This document shows, one piece after another, positions 50,404 to 60,695 of a DNA stretch of 64,000 nucleotides. The stretch is taken from contig CM039464.1 in the NCBI GenBank assembly GCA_022414725.1, forward strand, positions 15,579,368 to 15,643,367. The letters are read 5' to 3'. The DNA comes from Microglena sp. YARC (Eukaryota; Chlorophyta; Chlorophyceae; Chlamydomonadales; Chlamydomonadaceae). The first letter of the stretch is position 1. Each line of letters begins with the position of its first letter. A program made the translations under genes and the position numbers. A model generated the notes under the pieces. It searched no databases, was not told where the DNA came from, and saw only the letters and a list, made by a program, of their open reading frames with translations.

Positions 50404-52824
50404 GTAGTATGTCCATTGGTCAATAAAATCTGGAAGTTAGGAAAGTAAGTAGCTTGGCTGTGGGGGTTGCATATAAGAATGAGATGTAGTTTTTGAGTGG
50501 AGGGTGGAGTGTGAGATTTGCTGCCAAGCCAAATTTCAGAGGTAGTATAAAAATTCAGACTGTGGTCTAGAGTCAATATAGTGAATCCAGGAGTGATGGA
50601 GAAGAGTTTTGTAAGGGGCAGCAAGATCATCAGGGAGGAGCATCAGGGTGCAGGTAGGGCTGAGAGTATTTTCAGCATGGTCAGCACTGGCTAGGGCCCA
50701 CCTTAGAGCTTGGTGTGCTTGTGTGGTGGAGTTGGGAACGTCCACCAGTGAGCCCCCAGTCCAGGTGGTAAGAAAGGGGTCTTGGTTGGAGCCAAAGAGC
50801 TGGTCAGCAGGGCTGGTAGAAGAGAAGCTGGTGAGGCTTTTGGGTCGTAGCTAAGGGGGTTAGAAGTACGATGGTGAGTAATGCCCAGAGCAGCTGCTGC
50901 TTGGTAGAGAAAAGGAGAAAGAATGTTGGTGGCGGCAGGGGCAGCTCTGTATCTGGTGAAGAGGGCAGCTAAGTCAGTGTGGTATGTTCCTCCTTGAGTC
51001 AGTTGGTTCCATTTGGTAGGGTGGTGGTTTTTAAAATGGTCATAGTTTTGTTTAAGAGAGGTGAGTCTGTCGTTGGGTTATGTGCCCAAGACAGTGACCA
51101 GTGGGGTTATAAAGATATGAGGCGTTGGTGTGTGTGTGTGTGGATTGACCATCCAGAGTAGTGAGGATGCCTGTTTGTATAGTGTAGCTGAGGGTGGTTG
51201 AATGTCCCAGTCTGGGTGCCTGTCGTGTGTGTCAATTTTCAAAAGTTTGTGAACAAGGTTATGGTTGTCAGCATTAAATCCTGGAGAGGTGGCCCATTGG
51301 CCTTGTTGCTGGAGGTTTTAGTGAGGTGGATGTCCTTCCTGGGGTTGAGGTGTGGTGGTTGTTGGGGGAGTGGTTTTAAAAGTGTGGGTTAATTGGGCAT
51401 ATGCTGGGTTGTCCCACCAGTTCAGCAAGATGAGCCGCATGGTGAGATTGAGGTTTCCAATATATGGTGGAGGTAGTGGAAGTAAGAGGTGTGCTGTGGT
51501 GGATGCTGTATCCCATGTGTGTGTAGGAGTTGATATGGTCGTTGTGCATAATTGTTGGGGCCCATTGGACGTGGACAACGGTAGTGGTGGCAAGTTTGTC
51601 GTCGTTGTAAGAGCGCTTGCCGCCAGCTCGTAATGTGCAGGGCTTTGTACTGGGATCCGTAGGTAAGGTGGAGCAGGCGCGCCGGTGGTGCAGGTTCGCT
51701 GCTGTCGGGAAATGTCATGGCCTCGCGGATCCTGTCAGGATGTGAAGTGGGAGATATTTTATATGCGCGGTAAAATTTAGAAGTGGAGGAGAGTCGAATC
51801 CAAGATTTGCAAAAGTAGTGGCGTGCTGACCAGGTGCGTGGCATCACTGCTGGGGCAGCCCCATGCTTGGTGCGCGTGGCTGCCTGCGATCTGCGTGGGC
51901 CACGCTCACCATTGGTTTCCTTCCAGGTCCCCAGTGGGATCCGCCTCGTAGTCTGAATCAGTAACGTGGCGTGAGGTTGGTAGCGCTGGGTGAGTGGAGT
52001 AGAGGTTCGTTAGGAGCGGGAGATTTAACATTGTCCGTTGTGTTCTGCGCAATTGCGTAACCAGGCGCAAGTTGTCGGTGAGAGAGAGGAAGTGGGTCAG
52101 AGTGTATTGGAGGACCGACGGTTTGGAGGGAAGAGAGGTGAGCGGTGAGGCGGTTCAGAGATCGTTTGTGGTGTTTAGTAATTTTGTGTAAGGTGATAAG
52201 GGAGAGATCTGTAGTGCTGATAAGATGGGTTCCCATAGGGGTGACCAGGTCATGGTATGAGTAAATGTCCAGGTAATGAAATGGAGTCATGAGTGAGACA
52301 GGAATTGCCTGTGGGGGGAGAGGGAGAGAGTGTATGTTAAGTTTGTCAAGAAGTTCTGTGTCATTCCAAGAAATTATTATGTCAGATTTTTTAATAATTT
52401 CCAGCTGGCGGGCTAGGGACATATATTTAAGTTGCTTGCGGGAGAGAGAGAGAGGATCCAGAGTGGTCATGTTGGAGGTTGATTTGTTAAGAAGAGCCCT
52501 GGTGAGGATTCCCAGGTGACCTTGGTCGTTCATGGATTGGGTGAGGGCTGTTGCAGTAATCTGGGTGTATTCAGTGAGTAGAGAGGGCACCCCTAGTCCT
52601 GCCTCTGTTTTGGGGAGGTGGAGTGCTCTTGTCGGAAAATATCTAGGAAGGGAGCAGCAGATTTTAACTGTTTTTAATACTGCTCTGTCAATGACATGAA
52701 TGTCGGTTAGTGAGAAGGGGGCTACTATCATCGGTATTTTAATAGCTGCTCTGACACATTGTGAAATTATTCGTAAGCATTGAGTGTGAGTTGCCCTGTT
52801 TTTAGCTTTAGTGAGGATGCTCAA
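50404..52824 (-). CDS. LINE RT thumb/connection region, frameshifted
   Basis: The frame at 52824-51958 contains RALHLPKTEAGLGVPSL, a segment commonly seen downstream of the RT in algal and other LINEs. ORFs at 51847-51422 and 50745-50217 continue with frame changes. No separate domain is recognised. Confidence 0.6.
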
Positions 52825-52849
52825 GCCTTTGTTGTGAATGGTTTCAATA

Positions 52850-54430
52850 GTAGAGTTGAAGTTGAGTTTTCCAATTTAAGGTAAGTGAGATGTGAACCCC
52901 CAAAGTATTTGTAGGCCTTGGTCTGGAGGCTGGTAGGTAGCATAGGAATTTTCCCTAAGGGAATTTTTTCCAACCTTTGTTTAAGAATGTTGTTGTGAGT
53001 AGGTTGTGAGGGGTGTGATTTGTGGAGTATGCCACTGACCACACATTTAGTGGCGTTAAGAGGAATGCGCCGACCAGATGCTAAAAGTTTGGACTTTACC
53101 ACATTGGATAACGAAAGGTCCTCTGAGCTGCCGGTTAGGACGGCAGTGTCGTCAGCATACCCCAGCTGCTAGTGTGATTTTCAATCTGCTGTTTTTGGGG
53201 GGTAGGGATGCTGCTCTGTGTCCTCGTCCCCCAGAACGGAGGCCATCTGTGTAGGGGTTCTAGAAAAATAATGAAGAGTAAGGGGGAGAGAGTGTCTCCC
53301 TGGATAGTGCCCCTGGTGATGGGGATAGGGGAGCCAGATGTATTGTTGAGGAGGATATGTGTAGTAGAGTTTGTGTAAATTCCTTTAATAGTGTCTATAG
53401 TGGTGTGGGTGTAACCCAAGCTGTGCATGATGCAAAGAAGTTTTGGTGGTCAATCATGTTGAAAGCAGAGCTAAAGTCAAAGTAGGCAGCATAGAGGTCC
53501 TGGTGGAAGAGGGCAGCATCCTCAATGTCGTGGAGTAGGGTCAAGAGTTGTCTATAGGAACTTTTATCTTTTCTGAAACCCTCTTGGCAGGCACTAAGAA
53601 TGTGGTTGGTTTCAGAGTAGGTAGTAATAGTGTTAGTGACAAGAGAGGTCCAGAGTTTGGCTACAGCATTGTTAAGGCCTATTGGCCTGTAGTTTTGAGG
53701 CAAGCAAGGATCTAATTTTTTGTAGAGCATGACTGTGTGTGAGGTTTTCCAGCAGTCTGGTGTTTCTCCCAGGATCCATACTAGCTGCATGAGTTTGTGT
53801 ATGGTGAGGTGCATTTCCTGTGGGAGGCACATAAGTAGTTCATTAGGTATGCCGTCTGGGCCTGTGGCTTTGTTGGTGGAGAGTTTCCTAATACAGTCAT
53901 CATAGGTGGTTGAGGAGGAGAGATAGGTGTAAGGGGACGCAGTGTTTTGTATGGAGTTGGCTGGGGTTTCAAGGTGATATTTATCCGTGTGTGTTTCCCA
54001 TGGTGGGGGGGTGGCATGTCGTGTATAGTCGTCTGAGATGGGTGGTGTGGGAGGTGACATAAGTTTACCCATGTGTTTAGTCATAACTTCCAGGAGACCC
54101 TGGGTGCTGGTGCTAAGTGTGTTTGAGGATGCGTCTAGTAGAGCAGTGGGTGTATGTGTGTAATTTTCAGGAGAGAAAATATACCTGTGAGTTTGTCGTG
54201 CCTGTGTGCTGAGGCGGCGTCGGAATTTCTTGATTATGGAGGCGGTTGCTCTCTCCTCTTTGAGTGCAGCCTGCATGTTACGTAGTTCTGTAATACTTTG
54301 TTTAATATCAGCAGTTAGAGAGAGGCAGTAGTCAGGGAGGAGTGAGTTTTGTAGGTGTTGTTGTATTTTAATTTTAGTGGTAGGTGAGTATGTGCCTGCC
54401 GTGTGAGGTGTGCTTCTAAGCTCCATGTAT
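52850..54430 (-). CDS. LINE reverse transcriptase
   Basis: Conserved blocks in order: NKATGPDGIPNELL, NYRPIGLNN, CQEGFRKDKSSY, YAAYFDFSSAFNMID, GTIQGDTLSPLLF and, in a third frame at 53159-53148, YADD (GYADDTAVLTGS). Frameshifts at about 53420 and between 53200 and 53160 break the chain; otherwise the domain is complete. Confidence 0.9.
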
Positions 54431-54490
54431 TGTTGTTGGTCAAGATGGTTGGAGGCTGTTCGAAGTGCTTTAATGTGTTTAATATGGTAG

Positions 54491-55810
54491 TTAAGAACGT
54501 CTGTAAGTTTTAGCAGTTTGCCTGGGCAAGAAAGTGCCTGGTGTGCTAGGCTTAGTGGGGCAGGTGTCAGTCATGATGGAGAGAGCTTGGTGAAGAGTGA
54601 TCATGAGATGATCTGCCATGCTGTTAAGGTTTTCTGGCATGGTAGCTGTGAGTTCTTGTCTAATAGATTGAATGTGTGCAGATGTTTTATCTTCTCCCAG
54701 TAAAGTTTGTGCTATAGTCCAGGCTTTATTTATGTTGATGTGGCTGTGCTGAAATTGATGGAGAAATTGATTTGAAATGGCCTCTTTAGCTTTGGCCATG
54801 TCCTGTTGTTTGAGAGGAAGTTGCAGTTGGGGTGTTGGATTGTGAGGTGGTGTGTCCAGGTTGGGAGGGGGAAAGAGAGAGGAGGTAATTTGTTGTTCCA
54901 GGGTCAAGTGGTCAAGTGTGTCTCCCATTTGGTGTGTGGTTTCTGTCACCGTGGTTACAGGTGGGGGGTTGATGAGAATGATGTCATCTATCCTGCTGCT
55001 GTAGGAAGTGTTGTCTGAGTAAGTATGGGGGCGTGGTGATGGTTGAATGTGAATTGGGTATTTATTAAGATGCTGATAGTGAGGCTGGTCCTCCAGGTGC
55101 TGGACTGTGTTGCTTCTATCAGTGAGGTAGTAAGCTGCATTCCAGTCTCCCCCTGCAATATATTGGTGAGAGGGGTTCTGGGATATGATGTAGTGAATGT
55201 GTTCATAGATACGGGCTCTTTTGGCAGATTCATTGCAGGGCATGTAGACGCCTAAAATGTGAGTGATGTTGTTAATAGTTTGATGAGTGAGATGACCAGC
55301 TATGTCAGTGGGGATTTCATGTTAAATTGGGTGGGTAGTAAGAGTCTTTTTTATGAGTGTGATAACTCCAGCTGAGCGGGTAACAATGTTGTCTGCATTG
55401 GTAGCTTGCTTAATGGTTTTGCTGCTGTGATGGAAGTGGTAGTCAGAAAAGTCTTGTTTGATCATATTAATTATACCTGTGTTGTTGGAGATGAGTTTTG
55501 TTTCGGTGAGCATAGCAATGCCTGGCTCATTAGTTCGAATATGGTCATAGAGTGTTTCCCAGGATGAGAAGATGCCTCTGCAGTTGGAGGTGATAATGTT
55601 AGTGAGATATAGTGCAGTTTGCTGTTGTTGAACAGGATGTAAGGTAGTATGAATTATTTTAATTCTTTTCGTTGGCAGGGTTTTAGTAGTGGGTCTGAAA
55701 GGAGCAGGTTTCTTGGTAGGAGGTTCTGCTCCAAAGATTCTGCATTGGCGAAACTTAGTGAAGTCAGGAAGGACGACTTTGCTAGGTATAGGGAGAGGTG
55801 TGTTGTGCAT
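54491..55810 (-). CDS. LINE APE-type endonuclease
   Basis: IITSNCRGIFSSW (catalytic Asn), MLTETKL (catalytic Glu), GGDWNAAYY (Asp/Asn) and SRIDDIILI (the S-R-I-D/DH-like strand) appear in order. A TAA at 55324-55322 interrupts the frame between the second and third, with the same frame continuing after it. A frameshift near 54530 separates it from the RT frame. Confidence 0.85.
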
Positions 55811-55869
55811 CTGATGTGTGCAGGAGTGTGAGCGTTTTGTAGTTAAATGATTTTTCTTTGTAGAGGATG

Positions 55870-56170
55870 TTTTTTGTTTTGATCTGGGAGGTTCCTCATC
55901 TTCAGAGACTAGGTAAATAGTTTATGTGAGGTCTTTTTTATTTAAAGAAGGAGGATCTATGAGGTCTTCGTGATCTGATAAAGCGGAGTCTAGGAGAGTG
56001 AGATCCGGGAAGGTGAGATCTGAGGAGTTGTCCTGATCTGGTAAATTGTGATCTGTGAGTTCTGCAGGCCATGGGGGATTTATGTGGTCCATACTGTAGG
56101 GAGATTCAGGATGGTTGTGAGTGGGTGTGGTGCTACTAGTAGGGAAGACCATGTCAACATTCTGCCTCAT
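55870..56170 (-). CDS. LINE linker region, acidic
   Basis: 82 residues (55922-56170) rich in D, P and S (LTFPDLTLLDSALSDHED), between protease and endonuclease. No domain recognised. Confidence 0.4.
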
Positions 56171-56189
56171 AGGGTGGCCTAGTGTGTGG

Positions 56190-56800
56190 TTAATTTCTGG
56201 TTGAAAGGGGTAGGATAGGAAGGAGGTTGGTGTAGATGTGCCCTTGGAGTTTTATCCAGTCTTGTGAGTGGAGGAGACTAGGGCCGTTGTGTTCAGAGTT
56301 CATGTCCCACCACTTACCATTTATTTGCTTAATGGTGCTAGCATGTCCATATCCACAGTTGTAGTGGAGGATAAACCTTGAGCAGCTAGGAGGAAGTCGA
56401 GAAAGGATTTGCTGTTTTGTGCTGCCAGGCATAATTCCTGCAGAATAATTCTCAGATGTGTCTTCAGTTGTTGGTGTAGTGGTGGGAGGATGGGATGGGA
56501 TGTATGTTTGTGAGTTTCTGTGGCCAGTGAGAAAGCCTAAGTGAGATTTCCTTTTAGCCAGATAGTAGTTGACTAAAGGGATTGTGTAGTTACCGGTTAG
56601 TTTGTTAAAATAGCAATGTTCTAGATCCCATTCAATGTTGAGTGTAGTTAGTGACGTGTGTATTGAGGTTTATGGAGAACTGTAGGACATCTTTGTAGTC
56701 CAGGGCCTTGTATCCGAGGTAGGCGTTAATAGAATGAATTTGACAGTGAGAGGATATTTGAGGTTCCCAATAACTAGAACTGTTTACAGAGGTGGAACGA
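56190..56800 (-). CDS. Candidate Josephin-like cysteine protease domain of the LINE
   Basis: Two frames separated by one shift near 56640. The first ends with QISSHCQIHSINAYLG: Cys at codon 56745-56743, Gln at Cys-5, and C-x2-H-x-I-N-x2-L after the Cys, as in Josephin-type deubiquitinases. The second (56432-56190) has FILHYN, then HASTIKQINGKWWDMN: His (56345) with Asn exactly 15 residues later (56300) and Trp at +11. Gln, Cys, His and Asn are thus all present in order, about 133 codons between Cys and His. The function would be cleavage of ubiquitin-like conjugates or of the element's own polyprotein; this is inference. Confidence 0.55.
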
Positions 56801-58104
56801 AGTCTGGGAGTAGGTCTGCCTCCCCTAGGGGTTGTTTCCCAGGTGGGATAGGTCAAAGTTCTAAAGTCCTGAGTGAAGAATTTCCTATTAGGTTCACAGC
56901 TAGAGTTCTGCTTTGCAGGGGAATTAAAAAGAAGGAGGCTATTCACGGTTGACTTATCAATAGTGGATGTACTGTGCTTGGTGCACCCTATGATCCAACA
57001 AGTAGCCAGGAGGAGGAGAGCAATCAGGGAGGTGCTATAAAAGTCTATGACTAAGATGAGAAGAGATTTGTAGGACACAGTTGTCCAATGTTGATTGTAA
57101 GGTTGATTGTGATCATAAGGACTTGCACCCACGCCATGAGAGGCTGTATTAATTGTCAGAGACGACAATGCCACGAGGGGCACATCGGGACTTGCACCCA
57201 CGCCATGAGAGGCTGTATTAATCGTCAGAGACGACAATGCCACGAGGGGCACATCGGGACTTGCACCCACGCCATGAGAGGCTGTATTAATCGTCAGAGA
57301 CGACAATGCCACGAGGGGCACATCGGGACTTGCACCCACGCCGTGAGAGGCGGTATTAGTCGCCATGAGAGGCTTACAGAATATGGGGTTTCGAAGATGG
57401 CCAATGAGTGTAGTGTTGGAATGTTTGCAGTTTATAAGATAGTGCGGTGTGGTAGCCGGGGGAAAGAGGTATGCGGCGGTGTGGTGAAAAGGTGGGAAAG
57501 CGAGGCGGGAATTAGCAGCTTGTTTCTCGCGGCGGTTCGATTTCCTATCGATCTTACCTTGTTGCACCCTGTTTTGTTGAGCTCCCATTGAATACATGAT
57601 GGTGGCTGAGTGAGAGTTAGGTGCGAAGAAAGATAAGGGAGTGCGGAGAGAGGCTGTTGAAGCGGCGGTGATATTCAAACAGTTGACGAAAAGAAGGGCA
57701 ATGATAAGGTGAATGGCAGAGTTTGTAGTGGGAGGATTTCGTCTATCTTGTTTGTTCCAGATATTTTTTGATTGAGTAGGGTTGAGATGATTTTTAGATT
57801 TGGCAGAACTTGGTTCAGCGTGAGTCCTAGGTAGATCCTTGGGGCTTTTGCTCTCTGCCCGAAAGCTGCCTGTGGGATCTTGTTGTCCAGGTTGTCCATT
57901 GAGAGGTGAGGATATTTTAATTTTTGGGTGATCTGTCACTTTCGCAGATTTGGTATTGAGTTTGTGGACAGGGTTCCAAGCACTGGTGTTGGAGGCTTCG
58001 CATTCCCCTACCTCCCTCCTGCGGGCAATCTGCGCTTGGACTTCTCCCAAGTGCTTCTTGCCCGGAATCGGGATGCTTGGTCGCCGGCAGTTGTTATTGA
58101 TCAT
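56632..58104 (-). CDS. LINE ORF1-like protein with hydrophobic segments
   Basis: About 490 residues from the first in-frame Met (58104); the frame is open from 58161. The N-terminus is basic and polar. A first hydrophobic stretch IHLIIALLFVNCLNITAAST (about 57725-57665) resembles a signal peptide. Four 23-residue repeats follow (NTASHGVGASPDVPL, VALSSLTI). A second hydrophobic stretch, LLILVIDFYSTSLIALLLL (about 57070-56995), is long enough to span a membrane. It then runs into the protease region. No RRM or zinc knuckle is seen, unlike classic LINE ORF1 proteins. Confidence 0.55.
   Translation of the reverse strand: MINNNCRRPSIPIPGKKHLGEVQAQIARRREVGECEASNTSAWNPVHKLNTKSAKVTDHPKIKISSPLNGQPGQQDPTGSFRAESKSPKDLPRTHAEPSSAKSKNHLNPTQSKNIWNKQDRRNPPTTNSAIHLIIALLFVNCLNITAASTASLRTPLSFFAPNSHSATIMYSMGAQQNRVQQGKIDRKSNRREKQAANSRLAFPPFHHTAAYLFPPATTPHYLINCKHSNTTLIGHLRNPIFCKPLMATNTASHGVGASPDVPLVALSSLTINTASHGVGASPDVPLVALSSLTINTASHGVGASPDVPLVALSSLTINTASHGVGASPYDHNQPYNQHWTTVSYKSLLILVIDFYSTSLIALLLLATCWIIGCTKHSTSTIDKSTVNSLLLFNSPAKQNSSCEPNRKFFTQDFRTLTYPTWETTPRGGRPTPRLRSTSVNSSSYWEPQISSHCQIHSINAYLGYKALDYKDVLQFSINLNTHVTNYTQH
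57119..57370 (-). repeat. 69-bp coding minisatellite in LINE ORF1
   Basis: Three full units and one partial (starting 57119, 57188, 57257, 57326) of GGACTTGCACCCACGCCATG plus GAGGCTGTATTAATCGTCAG, almost identical. The unit length is a multiple of three, so the frame is preserved. Confidence 0.9.
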
Positions 58105-58298
58105 TGGGGAGGAGAGAGGGGTTAGAGAATTCGGCAATTTTGATTTGAGTGGACATCTCAAATCAGGAAAGTGCGCGAATTGATGATCATTGCAAAGCCT
58201 AGCGTCGTCGCATCCCGATTCCAGTCTCCGCTTATGCGGAGGAGAAGTAGCGCCTACGAAATGTGCTTCGGAAAAAGTGACCTGTCAGGATATTATAC

Positions 58299-58387
58299 GT
58301 TTCGACAGTGAAGGAGAGTTCATATCACATAGGTTATGTAAGAGGCCACTAGACCATTCAGCATGATTAGGAAATGGTGCTCAGAGA
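58299..58387. repeat. Target-site duplication of the LINE, right copy (89 bp)
   Basis: Matches 48410-48497. It abuts the 5' end of the element on its left and continues into host DNA (TAGATGTTGCATCG) on its right. Confidence 0.9.
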
Positions 58388-58734
58388 TAGATGTTGCATC
58401 GATCCTCATCCCGGGATATTTACATCGGACATGTATATATCTGGCAAAGGCGACTCTCGGTTATCAATCCGACAGTACTACGATCGGGCTACAACAAGTT
58501 ACACGGGCCACGCCCATGAAATCAAACCAAAATCGTAAAGTTAGGATTGATCCTCGGCTAGTGGAATTCACTGATCCAGAATTTCAATTTCCGGGCTGTG
58601 TTTGTGGTGACTGGAGTATACTCGAATTTAGTTGGATCCAGGCTGCGTTAGTAAGATGCATTCGATTTGGGGTTGTAAAATTTACACGAAAACAACTATC
58701 ATGTAGTACCGGTACTATGCCGTGGACATATTCA

Positions 58735-58855
58735 AAGTTGCGCCTTCCTCCCTTATTGCCTTACATACATTTCCCTGGTAAATTTGTTTACCGCTGGAGA
58801 CGGAGAACAGCCAAATTGCTGGCTGGAGCCATATAACTAAGTTCAAGTTCCCTAC
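58735..58855 (-). repeat. Dispersed repeat family R2, inverted copy
   Basis: TACATTTCCCTGGTAAATT, GAACAGCCAAATTGCTGGCT, AAGTTCAAGTTCC. Confidence 0.65.
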
Positions 58856-59039
58856 ATGGGCAGTACATGCCCTGTGGCCTACTCTCTTTCATTGCATTCC
58901 AGCACTTTGTCAGGGAGTACTTTTTTTCAAGCTACTTTACATCCAAGCTAGCAGTGGGTAGCTAGCAGCACGGGGGCTGGCAGTAGGTTGCTAGAAGTAC
59001 AGACAAATAAAAAAATGAAAAAGAAAAAACAATTGTTCG

Positions 59040-59140
59040 CGTCTACATTTTCCTGTTAATAATTTATTTTACTGCTGAAGACGGCGAGCAGCCAAATTGC
59101 TGGCTGAAGCTGTTTAACCAAGTTCAAGTTCAAGTTCTAG
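59040..59140 (-). repeat. Dispersed repeat family R2, inverted copy
   Basis: CTACATTTTCCTGTTAATAA, GACGGCGAGCAGCCAAATTG, CTGGCTGAAGC, then three TTCAAG units. Confidence 0.65.
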
Positions 59141-59840
59141 AAACACGGAGGCCGGCAGCAACCCACTGAGGGACTGAACAACCCAGACAATTTACGACAG
59201 ACGCTTCAATTCCCACACAATTGATGTCGGTCTGTTGGATGATGAGATACAACATAGAGTTTCGCGTCTCGAGACGCAGCTCTTGGAGGGTCCGTTGCGT
59301 CTCAAACGCAGATTCAGAAGGGTCCTTTGCGCATCAGACCCAGATCCAGTAGGTCGGTTGCGTTAGTTGGAGCCTTGGAGGTTCCGTTGCGTCTCAGATG
59401 CAGATCTTGGAACAAGGTGTCTCTCAAGATGCAGATCTTGGAGGCCCCCTGATCGGCCCTGGACACCAGTGCTAGCCGTAAGCCGTAGCGTAAGCCGATT
59501 ATGAGTGCCCAACCTGGGCGTAAGCAGCCAACACTGCTAGTCTCCAGGAGTGCAGGGTTGGAGTGCCAACTCAATCGCCCAGAAGCCAGAAGGCGTACTA
59601 CGAAAGGCACAGGCCTAAGCATAAACCAATAAGCGTAACCCAAATGCAGTGCCCAGGCCTGAGCGGAAGCCGAATCTGCGCGCCCAACCTGGGCGTTAGC
59701 AGCCACCACTGCAAGATTCTGGAAGTAGAGTCCAAGCTCACTCAATACCCAAATTCTGAAGCCCCTTGCTTTGCTTCACACGCTTTGCCCTTTTAGCACC
59801 TGTCATGGGGTGAGATCACATACCGGTAAACAAAAGAGAT
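59140..59840. other. Intergenic, repeat-derived; no gene recognised
   Basis: CGTCTCAGACGCAGATC-like short repeats and a duplicated CTGGGCGTTAGCAGCCA-type segment (59505-59540 and 59685-59720). The minus ORF 59314-59745 has no recognisable domain. Confidence 0.45.
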
Positions 59841-59854
59841 TTTGACTCATGTCC

Positions 59855-60115
59855 CAATTCCAGCCACACCACAACCAAACACTACCCAACCCCAACTACC
59901 CAACCACACCCCAACCCCGACCAACCAAATACAAACCAACCAACCAAACACTACCCAACCCCAACTAATTGAACACACCCCAACCCCGACCAACCAAATA
60001 CTAACCAACCAAACAAACACTAGCGAACCCCAACCAACCACCCAACCACACCCCAACCAACCAAATACTAACCAACCAACCAAACACTAGCGAAACCCAA
60101 CCAACCGCACCCCAA
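59855..60115 (+). repeat. (CCAACCAACCAAATACTAA)-type minisatellite
   Basis: Alternating ACCCCAACCCCGACCAACCA and AATACTAACCAACCAA units, pyrimidine-rich, just before the acceptor at 60137. Confidence 0.85.
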
Positions 60116-60137
60116 CCCAATATCCTTCCCCACTCAG

Positions 60138-60265
60138 CATTCATGTTTGTCCCCAAAGGATATGACCACGTTGGCTAGTCCCACAGTGTGAATAGCTGGC
60201 CTCTGTCCCCCATGATCGACGAGCTAGGCTTCACCACCACCACCACTGACACCACACCCTCCTAA
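60138..60265 (+). CDS. Candidate terminal exon with an in-frame TAG
   Basis: After CCACTCAG the frame reads FMFVPKGYDHVG, TAG (60176-60178), SHSVNSWPLSPMIDELGF, five Thr and DTTPS, TAA (60263-60265). The sense continues smoothly across the TAG, so either the gene ends at the first stop or a sense codon (such as TGG) mutated. Upstream exons were not identified. Family unknown. Confidence 0.4.
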
Positions 60266-60350
60266 AGAGCTGCCTAGAAGCTACTGCTTGTAGCTGAAAA
60301 TAAAAGATCTGCCTCTATATACTGCTTGTAGCTGAAAATAAAAGGCCCCA
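60266..60350 (+). promoter_or_regulatory. 3' end repeat with hairpin and AATAAA-like signals
   Basis: GAGCTGCCTAGAAGCTACTG and CTTGTAGCTGAAAATAAAAG, the last block twice. The same CTGCCTAGAAGCT start is at 47579, and CCTAGAAGCTGCTACG at 10501. It directly follows the TAA of the candidate exon, as at the F-box ORF. Confidence 0.4.
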
Positions 60351-60474
60351 GGTCTGGGCCTGCCATTGCACACTAACAGAAAAGCAAGCAAGGCGGCCTG
60401 ACCAAACATTACCCAAATCAACCCAATCCAAACATCCTTGCCTGCACAGCATGCATGCATACTCCAGTTTTGTA

Positions 60475-60695
60475 ATTTACGACGACGCGTCGCCGTTCCG
60501 TCATCGCATGGCGGCCCATGGGTTTGGCAAACATAGTCAGCATTGGCCTTCCGTCGCCCACTGAGCTACGAAAAATCATTGGCAAATGGCCTTCTGCCGC
60601 CCACTGAGCTGCTGAAAATCATTGGCAAATAGCCTTCTGGCGCCCACTGAGCTGCCGAAAATCATTGGCAAATGGCCTTCTGCCGCCCACCCGTA
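60475..60695 (+). repeat. Dispersed repeat with a 48-50 bp tandem expansion
   Basis: GACGACGCGTCGCCGTTCCG, then four units of GCCTTCTGCCGCCCACTGAG plus AAAATCATTGGCAAATG. Confidence 0.8.

Larger units (their letters stand above)
48498..58298 (-). mobile_element. Near full-length non-LTR retrotransposon (LINE), 9.8 kb, with candidate Josephin-like protease and two endonuclease domains
   Basis: Minus-strand order: ORF1-like region with hydrophobic segments and 69-bp repeats (58.1-56.8 kb), Josephin-like cysteine protease signature (56.8-56.2 kb), acidic/basic linker, APE-type endonuclease (55.6-54.9 kb), reverse transcriptase (54.1-52.9 kb, YADD at 53159-53148), connection region, RNase H (50.2-49.7 kb), CCHC-like finger (about 49.36 kb), and a restriction-like endonuclease candidate (49.2-48.9 kb). 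A short AATTTC-type tail ends it at 48498. An in-frame TAA (55324-55322) and several 1-base shifts interrupt the frame, so this copy is probably dead unless some are read errors. The order APE-RT-RNase H-RLE recalls the dual-endonuclease Dualen/RandI clade of algae. Confidence 0.9.
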
